Assembly: GCF_017876755.1 (NCBI RefSeq)
Contig: NZ_JAGIOO010000001.1
Coordinates: forward strand, 124,001 to 188,000
Length of the DNA stretch: 64,000 nt
Source: Crossiella equi
Lineage (GTDB): Bacteria > Actinomycetota > Actinomycetes > Mycobacteriales > Pseudonocardiaceae
Direction of reading: 5' to 3'
The notes beneath the pieces are model-generated. The model was not told the origin of the DNA and did no database searches. It saw only the letters and a list, made by a program, of their open reading frames with translations. Below, piece by piece: positions 7,474-16,727 of this stretch. A program made the translations under genes and the position numbers. The first letter of the stretch is position 1. Each line of letters opens with the position of its first letter.

Positions 7474-8664
7474 GTGGCACACATCCTTTGCCTGGCACCC
7501 GGCGCGGCCGGTCACGTCAACCCGCTGCTCGGCCTGGTCACCGAGCTGACCGACCGGGGCCACCGGGTCAGCTTCGCCACCACCAAGGACTACGCCGCCC
7601 GGGTCGCGCACGCCGGAGCCGAGGCGGTGGTCTACCACTCGGCGGTCGAGGAGTCCTGGACCGCCGACAACCCACCCGACTTCACCGGCGACGCCCTGGT
7701 CGAGATCCTCGGCTGGGGCGTCACCGAGACCGAGACCCAGCTGCCCGTGCTGGAACAGGCCTTCGCCGGGGACCAACCCGACCTCGTGGTCTACGACGGC
7801 ATGCAGCTGCTGCGCTGGGTCGGCCCGCTGCTCGCGCAGCGGTGGGGCGTGCCCTCGGTGCAGACCTGCCCGTCCCTGGTCAGCAACGAGCACTGGTCGA
7901 TGACCGACGAGTTCGTCTCCTTCGACCCCACCCACCCCGGGCTGGCCGCCCTGTTCGGACGGCTCGGTGCCCTGGTGGCACAACGGGAAGCCGGGTTCGA
8001 GGTCAGCCGCCTCTTCGACGACTCCCTGGCCGCGCGCAGCCTGGTGTTCCTGCCCCGGGAGTTCCAGCCCGAGGGGCAGACCTTCGACGACCGGTACCGC
8101 TTCGTCGGCCCCTGCCTGACCGCACGTGCCTTCCAGGGCGAGTGGGAGCCGCCGAACTCGGTGCGCCCGCGCGTGTTCATCTCCCTGGGCACCGCCTACA
8201 ACCACCGGCCGGAGTTCTACCGCGCCTGCCTGGAAGCCTTCGCCGGACTGGCCATCCACGTGGTGCTGGCTCTGGGCGACCGGGTCTGCCGAGAGGCACT
8301 GGGCCCGGTCCCGGCCAACGTGGAGCTGCACGAGTCGGTGCCGCAGCTGTCGGTGCTGGAACAGGTCGACCTGTTCATCACCCACGCCGGGATGGGGTCC
8401 ACGATGGAGGGACTGCACTTGGGCGTCCCGCTGCTGGCCGTGCCGCAAATGGCCGAACAGCGCGCCAACGCCGCCCGCGTGCAAGCCCTGGGCCTGGGCC
8501 GTCAGCTCGCCCCGGAGGCGGTGACGGCGGCCAGCCTGCGCGAGGCCGCCCTGTCCGTGCTCGTCGACGCCGAACTGTCCCTGCGGGTGGCCGACTACCG
8601 CAAGCGCTCGCAGGCCGCCGGGGGTGCCGCCGCGGCGGCCGACACGATCGAGGAACTGCTCTGA
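7474..8664 (+). CDS. Macrolide-type (MGT/UGT) glycosyltransferase
   Basis: A 396-residue GT-B fold enzyme of the OleD/MGT type, which transfers a sugar from a nucleotide donor to small lipophilic acceptors such as macrolides. The N-terminus (AHILCLAPGAAGHVNPLLGL) is the usual acceptor-domain start with a catalytic-type His. The donor-binding motif THAGMGSTMEGLHLGVPLLA lies near residue 302, followed by PQMAEQRANAARV. GGGGAGG precedes the GTG start by six bases. It may inactivate an antibiotic by glycosylation or decorate a product; no polyketide synthase is present here. Its last 70 bases overlap the convergent immunity-like gene. Confidence 0.85.
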   Translation: MAHILCLAPGAAGHVNPLLGLVTELTDRGHRVSFATTKDYAARVAHAGAEAVVYHSAVEESWTADNPPDFTGDALVEILGWGVTETETQLPVLEQAFAGDQPDLVVYDGMQLLRWVGPLLAQRWGVPSVQTCPSLVSNEHWSMTDEFVSFDPTHPGLAALFGRLGALVAQREAGFEVSRLFDDSLAARSLVFLPREFQPEGQTFDDRYRFVGPCLTARAFQGEWEPPNSVRPRVFISLGTAYNHRPEFYRACLEAFAGLAIHVVLALGDRVCREALGPVPANVELHESVPQLSVLEQVDLFITHAGMGSTMEGLHLGVPLLAVPQMAEQRANAARVQALGLGRQLAPEAVTAASLREAALSVLVDAELSLRVADYRKRSQAAGGAAAAADTIEELL

Positions 8665-9158
8665 CGCAACGCGGTGTCCAGCACCCGCACCAGCTCACCC
8701 ACCCGCCCACGCCCGCCCGGGGCGGCCGGGTAGCGCGCCAGCACCGCCCGCACGGTCGGATCCGCCAGCGCCAGCACCCGCGCCAGCCCGGCATCCCCGG
8801 TGGTCAGCTCGAAGGCCCGGGCGGCGTGCGCGGCCGAACCCAGGATGTGCAGCACCTGCGTGGCCTTGGCCAACGGGTGCAGGTAGGCCGAGGACCCGGC
8901 CGCACCCGCCGCCCGCGCCGCGTGCGCGGCGGCCTCGCTGCCCGCCGCCCTGGCCGCCCGGTGCGCGGCCAGGGCGGTCACGCGGATGGCCTTCGTGCGG
9001 CGACCGCCCCCGGCGAAGGCCCGCGCCGCGGCCAGTGCCTCCCGCACGCGGGGATCCTCCGGCCGGTCGCGGCTGAAGACCGGCAGCGCGGGCTCGGCGC
9101 AGGCCAGCGCGAAGGTCGTGATCCGGCGCAGCTCGTCCAGGCTCAGATCGAAGTACAT
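8595..9158 (-). CDS. Putative immunity protein (Imm-type), orphan
   Basis: A 187-residue Ala/Arg-rich helical protein. The pattern LACAEPALPVFSRDRPEDPR, REALAAARAFAGGGRRTKAIR, then AYLHPLAKATQVLHILGSAAH matches what I recall as the putative immunity protein family found next to polymorphic toxins or alone in actinomycetes. No toxin gene adjoins it. The ATG at 9158 shares a 60-base divergent promoter region with the TioE-like regulator. Its 3' end overlaps the glycosyltransferase by 70 bases. Confidence 0.6.
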   Translation of the reverse strand: MYFDLSLDELRRITTFALACAEPALPVFSRDRPEDPRVREALAAARAFAGGGRRTKAIRVTALAAHRAARAAGSEAAAHAARAAGAAGSSAYLHPLAKATQVLHILGSAAHAARAFELTTGDAGLARVLALADPTVRAVLARYPAAPGGRGRVGELVRVLDTALRQSSSSIVSAAAAAPPAACERLR

Positions 9159-9218
9159 GGCACTCAACCGTATCGTTGACTCCTCGGTTGGCACTTCGGC
9201 GAGAAAACAGGCAGGACA

Positions 9219-9920
9219 GTGTCGCGAAACCCTCAAACCCGGCTGCGGCCGGTGGACCTGGCCCGGGAGCACGGGCTGTCCACCCAGGCGGTCCGCAACT
9301 ACGAGGCCGAGGGCATCCTGCCCGAGGCGCGGCGCTCGGAGTCGGGCTACCGCACCTACACCCCGGTGCACGCCCAGGCGCTGCGGGCCTTCCTCGCGCT
9401 CATCCCCGGGCACGGGCACCAGACCGCGGCGCAGGTCATGCGCGCGGTCAACACCGGCGACACCGAGCACGCCCTGCGGCTCATCGACGACAGCCACGCC
9501 CAGCTCGTGGCGGACCGGCGCACCCTGCACGCGGTCGAGGCCGCCCTGAGGGACCTCGCCCCGGTACCGGCCGAACGGGGGGAGACCTTCGTGGGACCGC
9601 TGGCCCGCAAGCTCGGCATCCAGCCCGCCACCCTGCGCAAGTGGGAACAGGCCGGACTGGTCGAACCGCGGCGGGACCGCCAGACCGGCTACCGGGTCTA
9701 CCGCGCCGCCGACGTGCGCGAGGCCCAGCTCGTGCACCAGCTGCGCCGCGGCGGCTACCTGCTGGAACAGATCGCGCCCCTGATCCGGCAGGTCCGCGCC
9801 GCGGGCGGCATCGGGCCACTGGAGTCGATGCTGCGCGACTGGCACGCCCGGCTCTCCGCACGCAGCCGGGCCATGCTCCGGGGCGCGGCCGCGCTGGAGG
9901 CCTACCTCACGCAGCCCTAG
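9219..9920 (+). CDS. TioE-family regulator with two MerR-type HTH domains
   Basis: 233 residues from GTG 9219. Two MerR-like helix-turn-helix units are visible: residues about 9-50 (VDLAREHGLSTQAVRNYEAE, then GYRTYTP) and about 125-170 (LARKLGIQPATLRKWEQAGL, then TGYRVYRAADV). This double arrangement is typical of the TioE group named after a thiocoraline-cluster gene. It is followed nine bases later by an AraC-type gene, so the two are likely cotranscribed. TTGACT at 9175-9180 is a possible -35. Confidence 0.75.
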   Translation: MSRNPQTRLRPVDLAREHGLSTQAVRNYEAEGILPEARRSESGYRTYTPVHAQALRAFLALIPGHGHQTAAQVMRAVNTGDTEHALRLIDDSHAQLVADRRTLHAVEAALRDLAPVPAERGETFVGPLARKLGIQPATLRKWEQAGLVEPRRDRQTGYRVYRAADVREAQLVHQLRRGGYLLEQIAPLIRQVRAAGGIGPLESMLRDWHARLSARSRAMLRGAAALEAYLTQP

Positions 9921-9929
9921 ACTCCGGTC

Positions 9930-10355
9930 GTGGCCAGCGTGTTCAGCCCCCGCGAGGACCAGAACCGGCGCCTGCTCCGGGCCCGCGACGCCATGGACCG
10001 CGACTTCACCCAGCCCCTGGACGTGCCCGCCCTGGCCCGCATCGCGCTGCTGTCGCCCACCCACTTCACCCGCTCCTTCCGCGCCACCTTCGGCGAGACC
10101 CCGCACCGCTACCTCCAGCGCCGCCGCATCGAGCGCGCCATGGCGCTGCTGCGCGAGCCCTCGGTCACCGTCACCGAGGTCGCGGGCCGGGTCGGGTTCG
10201 AGAGCCTGGGCACCTTCAGCCGCACCTTCCGCGCCGTCCTCGGCCAGTCCCCGAGCCAGTACCGCGCCCGCGCCCGGCCGCTGCCCGTGCCGGTGTGCTT
10301 CGTGAAGGCCTGGACGGTCGTTTTGGATAAGCCACCCGCCACCGCCGCGCCCTAG
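9930..10355 (+). CDS. AraC-family transcriptional regulator (HTH only)
   Basis: 141 residues consisting almost only of the AraC DNA-binding module: first HTH ALARIALLSPTHFTRSFRAT, then FGETPHRYLQRRRIERAMALL, then the second HTH VTEVAGRVGFESLGTFSRTF with FRAVLGQSPSQYR. No sensor domain is present. It lies directly before a VOC protein gene with a ten-base gap; AraC-VOC pairs of this kind are common in actinomycetes and usually form an operon. Confidence 0.85.
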   Translation: MASVFSPREDQNRRLLRARDAMDRDFTQPLDVPALARIALLSPTHFTRSFRATFGETPHRYLQRRRIERAMALLREPSVTVTEVAGRVGFESLGTFSRTFRAVLGQSPSQYRARARPLPVPVCFVKAWTVVLDKPPATAAP

Positions 10356-10365
10356 GGTCGGTGCC

Positions 10366-10821
10366 ATGTTCACGCGCATCGGCATCACCGCGGTCACCGT
10401 GCTCGACCAGGACGCGGCCCTGGAGTTCTACGTCGGCAAGCTCGGCTTCCAGGTCACCAACGACGTCGACCTGGGCTTCATGCGGTGGCTCACCGTCGCC
10501 CTGCCCGCCGACCCCGGCCGGGAGCTGCTCCTGGAGGTGCCCGGCTCGCCCCGGCACAGCGAGGAGGTCGCCGCCCAGATCCGCGACCTGGTCACCAAGG
10601 GCGCCCTCGGCGTGGCCGCCATCCTGCACACCGACGACTGCCAGAAGACCTACGAGACCCTGGCCGCGCGCGGGGTGGAGTTCACCGAGCTGCCCACCGC
10701 CCAGCCCTACGGCATCGACTGCGCGCTGCGCGACCCGTTCGGCAACCACCTGCGCATCACCCAGCTCGCCACCAGCCCGGTCGAGGTCACCGACGAGGAC
10801 CGCGCCCGCTGGCAGGGCTGA
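10366..10821 (+). CDS. VOC family (glyoxalase-like) protein
   Basis: 151 residues with two beta-alpha-beta-beta-beta modules of the vicinal oxygen chelate fold. The first is FTRIGITAVTVLDQDAALEFY with KLGFQV; the second ends with DPFGNHLRITQL, the usual final metal-ligand strand. Such proteins act as lyases, dioxygenases or drug-binding resistance proteins; the substrate is not evident. It probably forms an operon with the upstream AraC regulator. Confidence 0.8.
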   Translation: MFTRIGITAVTVLDQDAALEFYVGKLGFQVTNDVDLGFMRWLTVALPADPGRELLLEVPGSPRHSEEVAAQIRDLVTKGALGVAAILHTDDCQKTYETLAARGVEFTELPTAQPYGIDCALRDPFGNHLRITQLATSPVEVTDEDRARWQG

Positions 10822-10844
10822 GCACGTGTTGCACACTGGCCGGC

Positions 10845-11240
10845 ATGGCATGCCGCATCAGTGAACTGGTCCTGGACTGCGTCGACCCGGAAGGGCTGGC
10901 CGCCTTCTGGTGTGCGGTGCTGGGCTACGTCGAGCTCGACCGCGAGCCGGACGGCAGCATCGAGATCGGCCCGCCCACCGGCTTCGGCGGACCCCAGTCC
11001 ACCCTGGTCCTGAGCCCCACCGCCGATCCGCGCCCGGCGAAGCTGCGCCTGCACCTGGACATCAGCCCCACCGACCGCGACCAGGCCGCCGAACTGGTCC
11101 GCCTGCTGGACCTGGGTGCACGGCACGCCGACATCGGCCAGACCGGCGAGGAGCCCTGGTACCCGCTGCTGGACCCGGAGGGCAACGAGTTCTGCCTGCT
11201 GCGCCAGCGGATCGAGCCCGTCACAGCCCCAGCTTCGTGA
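10845..11240 (+). CDS. VOC family protein
   Basis: 131 residues from ATG 10845. The pattern ISELVLDCVDPEGLAAFWCA with LGYVEL, and the ending WYPLLDPEGNEFCLLR, is typical of the small VOC proteins abundant in actinomycetes. It starts 23 bases after the first VOC gene but belongs to a different subgroup. Its last 20 bases overlap the convergent tyrosine recombinase. Confidence 0.8.
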   Translation: MACRISELVLDCVDPEGLAAFWCAVLGYVELDREPDGSIEIGPPTGFGGPQSTLVLSPTADPRPAKLRLHLDISPTDRDQAAELVRLLDLGARHADIGQTGEEPWYPLLDPEGNEFCLLRQRIEPVTAPAS

Positions 11241-12408
11241 CCGCGTTGTCCTCCAACGGGTTGGCCGTGCGGATGTAGCGGTGCACTGTGCGGGGGTTGG
11301 ACCAGCGGCCCTGCCGCATGATCTCGCGGTCGCTGGCACCGCCCAGCGCGGCCTGCGTGGCGAACCCGGCCCGCAGCGAGTGCCCGGAGAACAGCGCCGG
11401 GTCCAGGCCCGCCCGGGCGGCGTAGCGCTTGACCAGCTCGGCCACCGCCCGCCCGGAGATCGGTGCGCGGCCCAGCTGGCCGTGCTTGTTCACCGACGGG
11501 AACAACGCCACCCCGGTGCCGTCCGCCAGGTGCGTGCCCTGGTAGCCGTGGCAGGTGTGCTGGGCCGTGGGCGGTGCCGGGTGCTCGGCCAGCGCGCCGC
11601 GGGTGCTGGCCGCCAGCAGGGCCACCCAGTTGGCGAAGGCGCACACCGGGCAGGTCGCCGGGCGCTGGCCCCGCGGCAGGGCCACCCGCTGCTCGTGCGC
11701 GCCGGTCGGGTCGGTCTTGGTGGTGGCCAGCTGCACCAGCAGCAGGGGCTCGCCGGTCTGGTGGTCGGTGTGCACCTGGACGTCGTCCAGGGTCAGCGCG
11801 GCCAGCTCGCTGCGGCGCAACGCCCCCGCGAAGCCCACCAGCAGGAGCAGCTGGTCGCGGTAGCGGGCCGGGCCGTCCTCCGGCAGGCCCGCCAGCAGCT
11901 CCTCCAGGGTGTGCAGCAGCACCGGGCGCTTGCGGACCGGCTGCGTGCGGCGGGTGCGGCGGATGCCGCGCAGGGTCAGGCGCACCGCGTCCGCGCGGGT
12001 GGGGGCGGGCAGGCCGTTGGCCGCGTGCACCGCCGCGATCGCCGCCGCCTTGCGGTCCAGGGTGGCCGGGCTGAACGCCCACTGGCCCGACTCCCGGCGG
12101 GTGTCCGCCGCCGCCGCCAGGTACACCGCCACGTCCAGCGGGTCGGCGGGCAGGGCCTGGCGCCCCTCCTGGGCGCACCAGGCCGACCAGGCCAGCCAGT
12201 CCGAGCGGTAGGCGCGCAGGGTGTTGGGCGACTGCGAGGCCTCCAGGTAGCGGGCCAGCGCACCGGCCTGCTCGTCGTCGAAACGCGCCCGCACCGCCAG
12301 CAGCGCCTCGGTGTCCACCAGCACGCTGCGGCTGACCCGGACCAGCCCGCCCCGGACCTCGACCGGGAGCCGCTCGGCCAGGGGGGAGGTTGTGCTGTGC
12401 GCGTCCAC
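11221..12408 (-). CDS. Tyrosine recombinase / site-specific integrase
   Basis: A 395-residue tyrosine recombinase. An N-terminal SAM-like core-binding domain spans residues about 40-140 (LEASQSPNTLRAYRSDWLAW). The catalytic domain has the first Arg in GFAGALRRSELAALTLDDV, HSLRAGF with the His-x-x-Arg pair, a later Trp (GRWSN) and the nucleophile Tyr in RTVHRYIRTA near the end. GTG 12408 is the first plausible start downstream of the divergent gene; longer readings overlap that gene. I see no excisionase, tRNA or att direct repeat nearby, so it may be a remnant of, or an orphan from, a mobile element. Confidence 0.8.
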   Translation of the reverse strand: MDAHSTTSPLAERLPVEVRGGLVRVSRSVLVDTEALLAVRARFDDEQAGALARYLEASQSPNTLRAYRSDWLAWSAWCAQEGRQALPADPLDVAVYLAAAADTRRESGQWAFSPATLDRKAAAIAAVHAANGLPAPTRADAVRLTLRGIRRTRRTQPVRKRPVLLHTLEELLAGLPEDGPARYRDQLLLLVGFAGALRRSELAALTLDDVQVHTDHQTGEPLLLVQLATTKTDPTGAHEQRVALPRGQRPATCPVCAFANWVALLAASTRGALAEHPAPPTAQHTCHGYQGTHLADGTGVALFPSVNKHGQLGRAPISGRAVAELVKRYAARAGLDPALFSGHSLRAGFATQAALGGASDREIMRQGRWSNPRTVHRYIRTANPLEDNAVTKLGL

Positions 12409-12475
12409 CCGGCCAGCCTGCCACAGCCACCTGTCATGATCGACTCCGACGGAGTGCCGAGAACGAAAGGGAACC

Positions 12476-13000
12476 GTGGTGATCGAGGTGTCCGGTGTCG
12501 TCCACACCGAGGCGGGCATGATGGCGGTCTGGGACGCGGGCCGGTGCGCCGCGGTGGCACCCGGTGAGCTGACCGGGGACGCGGACATCCAGGCCGCGGT
12601 GACCGCCGGGCACCTGGTGCCGCTCAACATCCGCGCCGACGGCGCCTTCCAGCTCACCCTGCGCCTGGGCGCCGAGCTGACCACGCGTGAGGCCGAGTTC
12701 CGCATGCTCAGCGCCGAGCCCTACCTGCTGGAGGTCACCGGCGAGGTCCGCTACGGCGGCATCGAGCACGTCGGCGGTGACACCGGGGAACCCAGCCTGA
12801 CCCCGCCCCCGGGGCGCTACCAGGCCTTCGCGCACATCATCGACTGGGCCGCCGAGCCGGGCAGCCGTGACGCCGAGGGCCACCCCGCCGAGCACGCCCT
12901 GTCCGACTTCGTGGTGCTGCTCGAACCCGAGCCCGGCACACCCCCGGCCTACCGGACCGACCTGCTGACCTTCGGCGAACCTCAGGCCAGCGCGAGGTAG
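12476..13000 (+). CDS. Hypothetical protein
   Basis: 174 residues from GTG 12476 (or the GTG at 12479), preceded by AAAGGGAA. It is acidic and without a signal peptide or membrane helix. The stretch PPPGRYQAFAHIIDWAAEPGS followed by FVVLLEP suggests a compact beta-sandwich, and similar strings occur in uncharacterised actinobacterial proteins. I do not recognise a function. It is divergent from the recombinase and overlaps the DUF554 gene by 19 bases at its 3' end. Confidence 0.65.
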   Translation: MVIEVSGVVHTEAGMMAVWDAGRCAAVAPGELTGDADIQAAVTAGHLVPLNIRADGAFQLTLRLGAELTTREAEFRMLSAEPYLLEVTGEVRYGGIEHVGGDTGEPSLTPPPGRYQAFAHIIDWAAEPGSRDAEGHPAEHALSDFVVLLEPEPGTPPAYRTDLLTFGEPQASAR

Positions 13001-13722
13001 ACGGCGGTGGCCACCGGCGCCAGCGGCAGCGCGGGCAGCAGGTTGGCCACCGCGATCTCCCGCAGCTCCAGCAGCCGCACGCTGATCGCCAGGATCAGCA
13101 CGCCGCCGACCGCGGTCAGCGAGCCGACCACCGCCGGGACCATCACCGCGCTGAGCACCGAGGCCAGCGCGGTGAGCCCGCCCTGGTACAGCAGCACCGG
13201 CACCGCCGACAGGCCCACACCCCAGCCGAGACTGGCGGCGAAGGCCAACGACATCACACCGTCCAAAATGGACTTCACCGCCAGGATCCCGGGATCGCCC
13301 TGCACGCCGTCGGCGAAGGAGCCCAGCACCGCCATCGGACCGACCACGAACAGCAGGGTGGCGGTGACGAACCCGGTGGCGAACGCGCTGCCGCCCGCCG
13401 CGGTGGCGTCCTTGGCGAAGCGCCGCTGCAGGTTCGCGCCCAGCCGGTCCAGCCCGGCCTCGATGTCCAGCAGCGAACCCAGCCCGCTGCCCACGACCAG
13501 CGCGCCGAGCACGATGATCGTCGCGGCCCCGCCCGCCGCGGCGGCGAACTCGCCGGTGAAGGCCTGCATCGCCTGGTAGACGCCCATGGCCAGCAGGAAC
13601 AACGCCAGCGAGGACACCAGCAGCTCGCGCCACCGCTTGGGCAGGCGGTCACCGAGCACCGCCCCCAGCCCGGCACCCACCACGATCGCCACGACGTTGA
13701 TCACCGTACCCAGACCTGTCAC
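12982..13722 (-). CDS. DUF554 family membrane protein
   Basis: 246 residues with about seven hydrophobic segments. The start GLGTVINVVAIVVGAGLGAV and the repeat-like LGALVVGSGLGSLLDIEAGL are characteristic of DUF554 (YdfK/YqgA type). This is an inner-membrane protein of unknown role, possibly transport. It sits downstream of the drr operon on the same strand but is separated from it by a strong hairpin terminator, so it is likely transcribed on its own. Confidence 0.85.
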   Translation of the reverse strand: MTGLGTVINVVAIVVGAGLGAVLGDRLPKRWRELLVSSLALFLLAMGVYQAMQAFTGEFAAAAGGAATIIVLGALVVGSGLGSLLDIEAGLDRLGANLQRRFAKDATAAGGSAFATGFVTATLLFVVGPMAVLGSFADGVQGDPGILAVKSILDGVMSLAFAASLGWGVGLSAVPVLLYQGGLTALASVLSAVMVPAVVGSLTAVGGVLILAISVRLLELREIAVANLLPALPLAPVATAVYLALA

Positions 13723-13735
13723 CCGATCAGGGTAG

Positions 13736-13772
13736 GTGGGCAGGAGCAGGCGGAAAGCGTGCTCCTGCCCAC
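13736..13772 (-). terminator. Intrinsic terminator-like hairpin ending the drr operon
   Basis: GTGGGCAGGAGCA at 13736-13748 pairs perfectly with TGCTCCTGCCCAC at 13760-13772 around an 11-base loop. It starts five bases after the stop of the UvrA-like gene, at the operon end. Confidence 0.7.
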
Positions 13773-13776
13773 AGGG

Positions 13777-15945
13777 CTACGAGTCCCGGCCCGCCAGGTA
13801 CCGCCCGGTGTGACTGCTCGGTGCGGCCGCGACCTGTTCGGGCGTGCCGACGGCCACCACCCGCCCGCCACCGGTGCCCCCGCCCGGGCCCAGGTCCACC
13901 ACCCAGTCGGCCGCGCGCACCACCGCCAGGTCGTGCGACACCGCGATCACCGTGTGGCCCTTGGCCACCAGCCGGTGCAGCACGCCCATCATCCGGTCCA
14001 CGTCCTGGGCGTGCAACCCCGTCGTGGGCTCGTCCAACAGGTAGAGCGTGTGCTTGCCCGGACGGCGTTGCAGCTCGGCGGCGAGCTTGATCCGCTGCGC
14101 CTCCCCGCCGGAGAGCGTGGTCGCGGACTGGCCCAGCCGCAGGTAGCCCAGGCCGACCTCGCACAGCGTGCGCAGCGAGGCCGCCACCGCCCGGTCCCCG
14201 GCGAAGAACTCGGCCGCCTCGGCCACCGGGAGGTCCAGCACCTCGGCGATCGTGCGGTCCCGGTAGCGCACCGCCAGGGTCTCGGCGGCGTAGCGCGTGC
14301 CGTGGCAGCCGTCGCAGGTGAGGAAGACATCCGGCAGGAAGTACATCTCCACCCGGACCGTGCCGTCACCGGCACAGGCCTCGCAGCGGCCGCCGGGGGA
14401 GTTGAAGGAGAACCGGCCGGGCCCGAACCCGCGCCGCCTGGCCTCCCCGGTCGCGGCGAACAGCTTGCGCACCGCGTCCAGTATCCCGGTGTAGGTGGCC
14501 GGGGTGGACCGCCCGGACCGGCCGATCGGGGTCTGGTCGACCCGGATCACCCGGTCCACCTGGTGCAGCCCGGTCACCGCCTCGTGCGCACCGGGTTCCG
14601 GTGCCTGTCCGCCCAGGGCGCGCTCGGCCGCGCGGTAGAGGATCGTGTCCACCAGCGTGGACTTGCCCGCCCCGGACACCCCGCTGACCGCGGTGAAGCA
14701 GCCCAGCGGGAAGGCCACGTCGATCCCGGCCAGGTTGTTGGCCCGCGCGCCCCGCACCACCAGCCGCCGGTCCGGGTCCGGGTCCGGACGGCGCCGCCGC
14801 GCCGGCACGTGCCCCGGACGGCGACCGCTGAGGTAGGCCCCGGTCACCGACTCCGGGTTGTTCAGCAGCTCCTGCGCGGTCCCGGTGAACATCAGTCGCC
14901 CGCCGTGCTCGCCCGCGGCCGGGCCGAGCTCGACCACCCAGTCCGCGGCGCGGATCAGGTGCTGGTCGTGCTCCACCACGATCAGTATGTTGCCCCTGTC
15001 CCGCAACGCTTTCAGTGTCACCACCAGATCGGCGACGTCCTTGGGGTGCAGCCCGGCAGTCGGCTCGTCCAGCACGTACAGCAGCCCGAACAGCCGCGTG
15101 CCCAGCTGCCCGGCCAGCCGGATGCGCTGGGCCTCACCGCCGGAGAGCGTGCGTGCCGGGCGGTCCAGGGTCAGGTAGCCCAGGCCCACGTCGGCCAGGT
15201 ACCGCAGCCGGTCGGTGATCTCGGCCAGCGCCTGGTCCAGCAGCACGCGGTCGCGGTCGGACAGCTCCAGGCCGGTGAAGAAGGCCAGCGCCTGCTCGGC
15301 GGGCAGCGCGCTGACCTCGGCGATGCCCCGGCCGCCCAGCCGCACCAGGCGCTGGGCCGGGCGCAGCCGCTGGAACCCGCAGCCGGTGCAGCCCAGGCCC
15401 TCGCAGTCCGGGCACTGGCCGAAGGGCAGGTTGAAGGAGAAGGACCGGTTGTACATCTCCGGCACCTCGGTGGGGTGCTCGTCCAGGCACACGTAGGTGC
15501 CCGCGTCCGGCAGCAGCTCCTGGCCGCACACCGTGCAGTGCGGCAGCCCGGAGGTCGCCCACACCACGCGCATCAGGTCGTAGACCTCGGTCACCGTGCC
15601 CACCGTGGAACGCGGGCTGCGGGTGGCCGAGGAACGCTGGTCCACCGCGACGGCCGAGCACAGCCCGTCCAGGCGGTCCAGGTCGGGCTTGTCCATCTCG
15701 TCGAGGAACTGGCGGGTGAAGGTGGACAGGTTCTGCACCTGGCGGCGCTGCGCCTCGGCGTAGATGGTGTCGAAGGCGAGGCTGGACTTGCCGGAGCCGG
15801 AGACCCCGGTGAAGACGACCAGCGCGCGGTGCGGCAGGTCCAGGTCGACGCCGCGCAGGTTGTGCACGCGGGCGCCGCGCACGCTCAGGCGGTCGGGGAG
15901 CAGGTGGGTGTTGGCCGGGTCGAGGACGTCGACTGCGGTCACCAC
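13777..15945 (-). CDS. drrC: UvrA-like DrrC-type ABC ATPase, drug self-resistance
   Basis: A 722-residue UvrA-like protein, shorter than repair UvrA (about 940), in the range of DrrC-type self-resistance proteins. It has the twin ATPase layout: first Walker [10 protein letters not shown] at residue 47, second Walker [10 protein letters not shown], two LSGGEAQRI signatures, and CxxC zinc-module pairs ([26 protein letters not shown]). DrrC-type proteins are thought to clear intercalating or DNA-bound drug such as anthracyclines from DNA. The gene is third in the DrrA-DrrB-DrrC order, 20 bases after the permease, which supports drug resistance rather than general excision repair. Confidence 0.85.
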   Translation of the reverse strand: MVTAVDVLDPANTHLLPDRLSVRGARVHNLRGVDLDLPHRALVVFTGVSGSGKSSLAFDTIYAEAQRRQVQNLSTFTRQFLDEMDKPDLDRLDGLCSAVAVDQRSSATRSPRSTVGTVTEVYDLMRVVWATSGLPHCTVCGQELLPDAGTYVCLDEHPTEVPEMYNRSFSFNLPFGQCPDCEGLGCTGCGFQRLRPAQRLVRLGGRGIAEVSALPAEQALAFFTGLELSDRDRVLLDQALAEITDRLRYLADVGLGYLTLDRPARTLSGGEAQRIRLAGQLGTRLFGLLYVLDEPTAGLHPKDVADLVVTLKALRDRGNILIVVEHDQHLIRAADWVVELGPAAGEHGGRLMFTGTAQELLNNPESVTGAYLSGRRPGHVPARRRRPDPDPDRRLVVRGARANNLAGIDVAFPLGCFTAVSGVSGAGKSTLVDTILYRAAERALGGQAPEPGAHEAVTGLHQVDRVIRVDQTPIGRSGRSTPATYTGILDAVRKLFAATGEARRRGFGPGRFSFNSPGGRCEACAGDGTVRVEMYFLPDVFLTCDGCHGTRYAAETLAVRYRDRTIAEVLDLPVAEAAEFFAGDRAVAASLRTLCEVGLGYLRLGQSATTLSGGEAQRIKLAAELQRRPGKHTLYLLDEPTTGLHAQDVDRMMGVLHRLVAKGHTVIAVSHDLAVVRAADWVVDLGPGGGTGGGRVVAVGTPEQVAAAPSSHTGRYLAGRDS

Positions 15946-15965
15946 TGTCCTTTCCGGAGGGAGGG

Positions 15966-16727
15966 TCAGGCGGACTGCTTGCGGATGTTGTGCAGTGCGA
16001 ACCAGGTCGCGGCCGCGCCGAGCGCGGCGGTCAGGGCCACTGCCAGCGGGATCGCCGGGTGACCGAAGTCCCCGGCGAAGAGGGCGCGTTCGGCGTCCAC
16101 CACGTGGGTGAGCGGGTTGAGCCGGGACAGCGTGTACAGCCAGCCCGGGGCGGCGTCCATCGGCAGCAGCATGCCCGCGGTGAGCATCAGCGGCAGGATC
16201 GCCGCCTGCACCGCGGTGTAGAACTGGTAGATCTGCGTGAGTGCCAGGCCCAGGCCGAGCGAGCCGATGCCGACCGCGCCCGCCAGCAACAGCAACAGCA
16301 GCAGGCCGAGCACCGTGCCCAGTACCGACACCGACAGCCCGAACGGCAGCACGAGCACGATCAGCAGCACCGCCTGGGCCAGCAGCACGCTGAGCTGCTT
16401 GCCGACCTGGCCCACCAGCAGCGCCACCCGGTTGACCGGGGAGGCGAGCAGGCGTTCCAGGGTGCCGGTGCTCTGCTCGTACATCAGGTCCGCGCCCGCG
16501 AAGGCGGTGCCGAACAGCATGGTGAAGACGAGCATGCCCGGGATGAACCAGGCCCAGGGTGTGCTGCCCGCGGGCGCGCCCGGGATGGGCATCATGGTCA
16601 GCAGCGGCCCGAACAGGACCACGTAGAGCACCGGCTGGACCATGCCGGTCACCAGGACCATCGGGTTGCGCAGGGTCGGGCGCATCTCCCGGGCGTAGAC
16701 GACTCCGGTCGCGGTGATCACGTTCAT
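15966..16727 (-). CDS. drrB: DrrB-type ABC-2 transporter permease
   Basis: 253 residues with six membrane helices of the ABC-2 export fold. Helix 1 is around residues 25-45; the stretch FAGADLMYEQSTGTLERLLA followed by SPVNRVALLVGQ is the signature of daunorubicin-resistance permeases. The start codon overlaps the ATPase stop by four bases (ATGA), so the two are translationally coupled. Together they should form a drug exporter of two DrrA and two DrrB subunits. Confidence 0.85.
   Translation of the reverse strand: MNVITATGVVYAREMRPTLRNPMVLVTGMVQPVLYVVLFGPLLTMMPIPGAPAGSTPWAWFIPGMLVFTMLFGTAFAGADLMYEQSTGTLERLLASPVNRVALLVGQVGKQLSVLLAQAVLLIVLVLPFGLSVSVLGTVLGLLLLLLLAGAVGIGSLGLGLALTQIYQFYTAVQAAILPLMLTAGMLLPMDAAPGWLYTLSRLNPLTHVVDAERALFAGDFGHPAIPLAVALTAALGAAATWFALHNIRKQSA

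Noticed and set aside
12409-12705. N-terminal extension of the tyrosine recombinase
   Set aside because: It lies inside the divergent gene starting at 12476 and its codons do not fit the genome's pattern.
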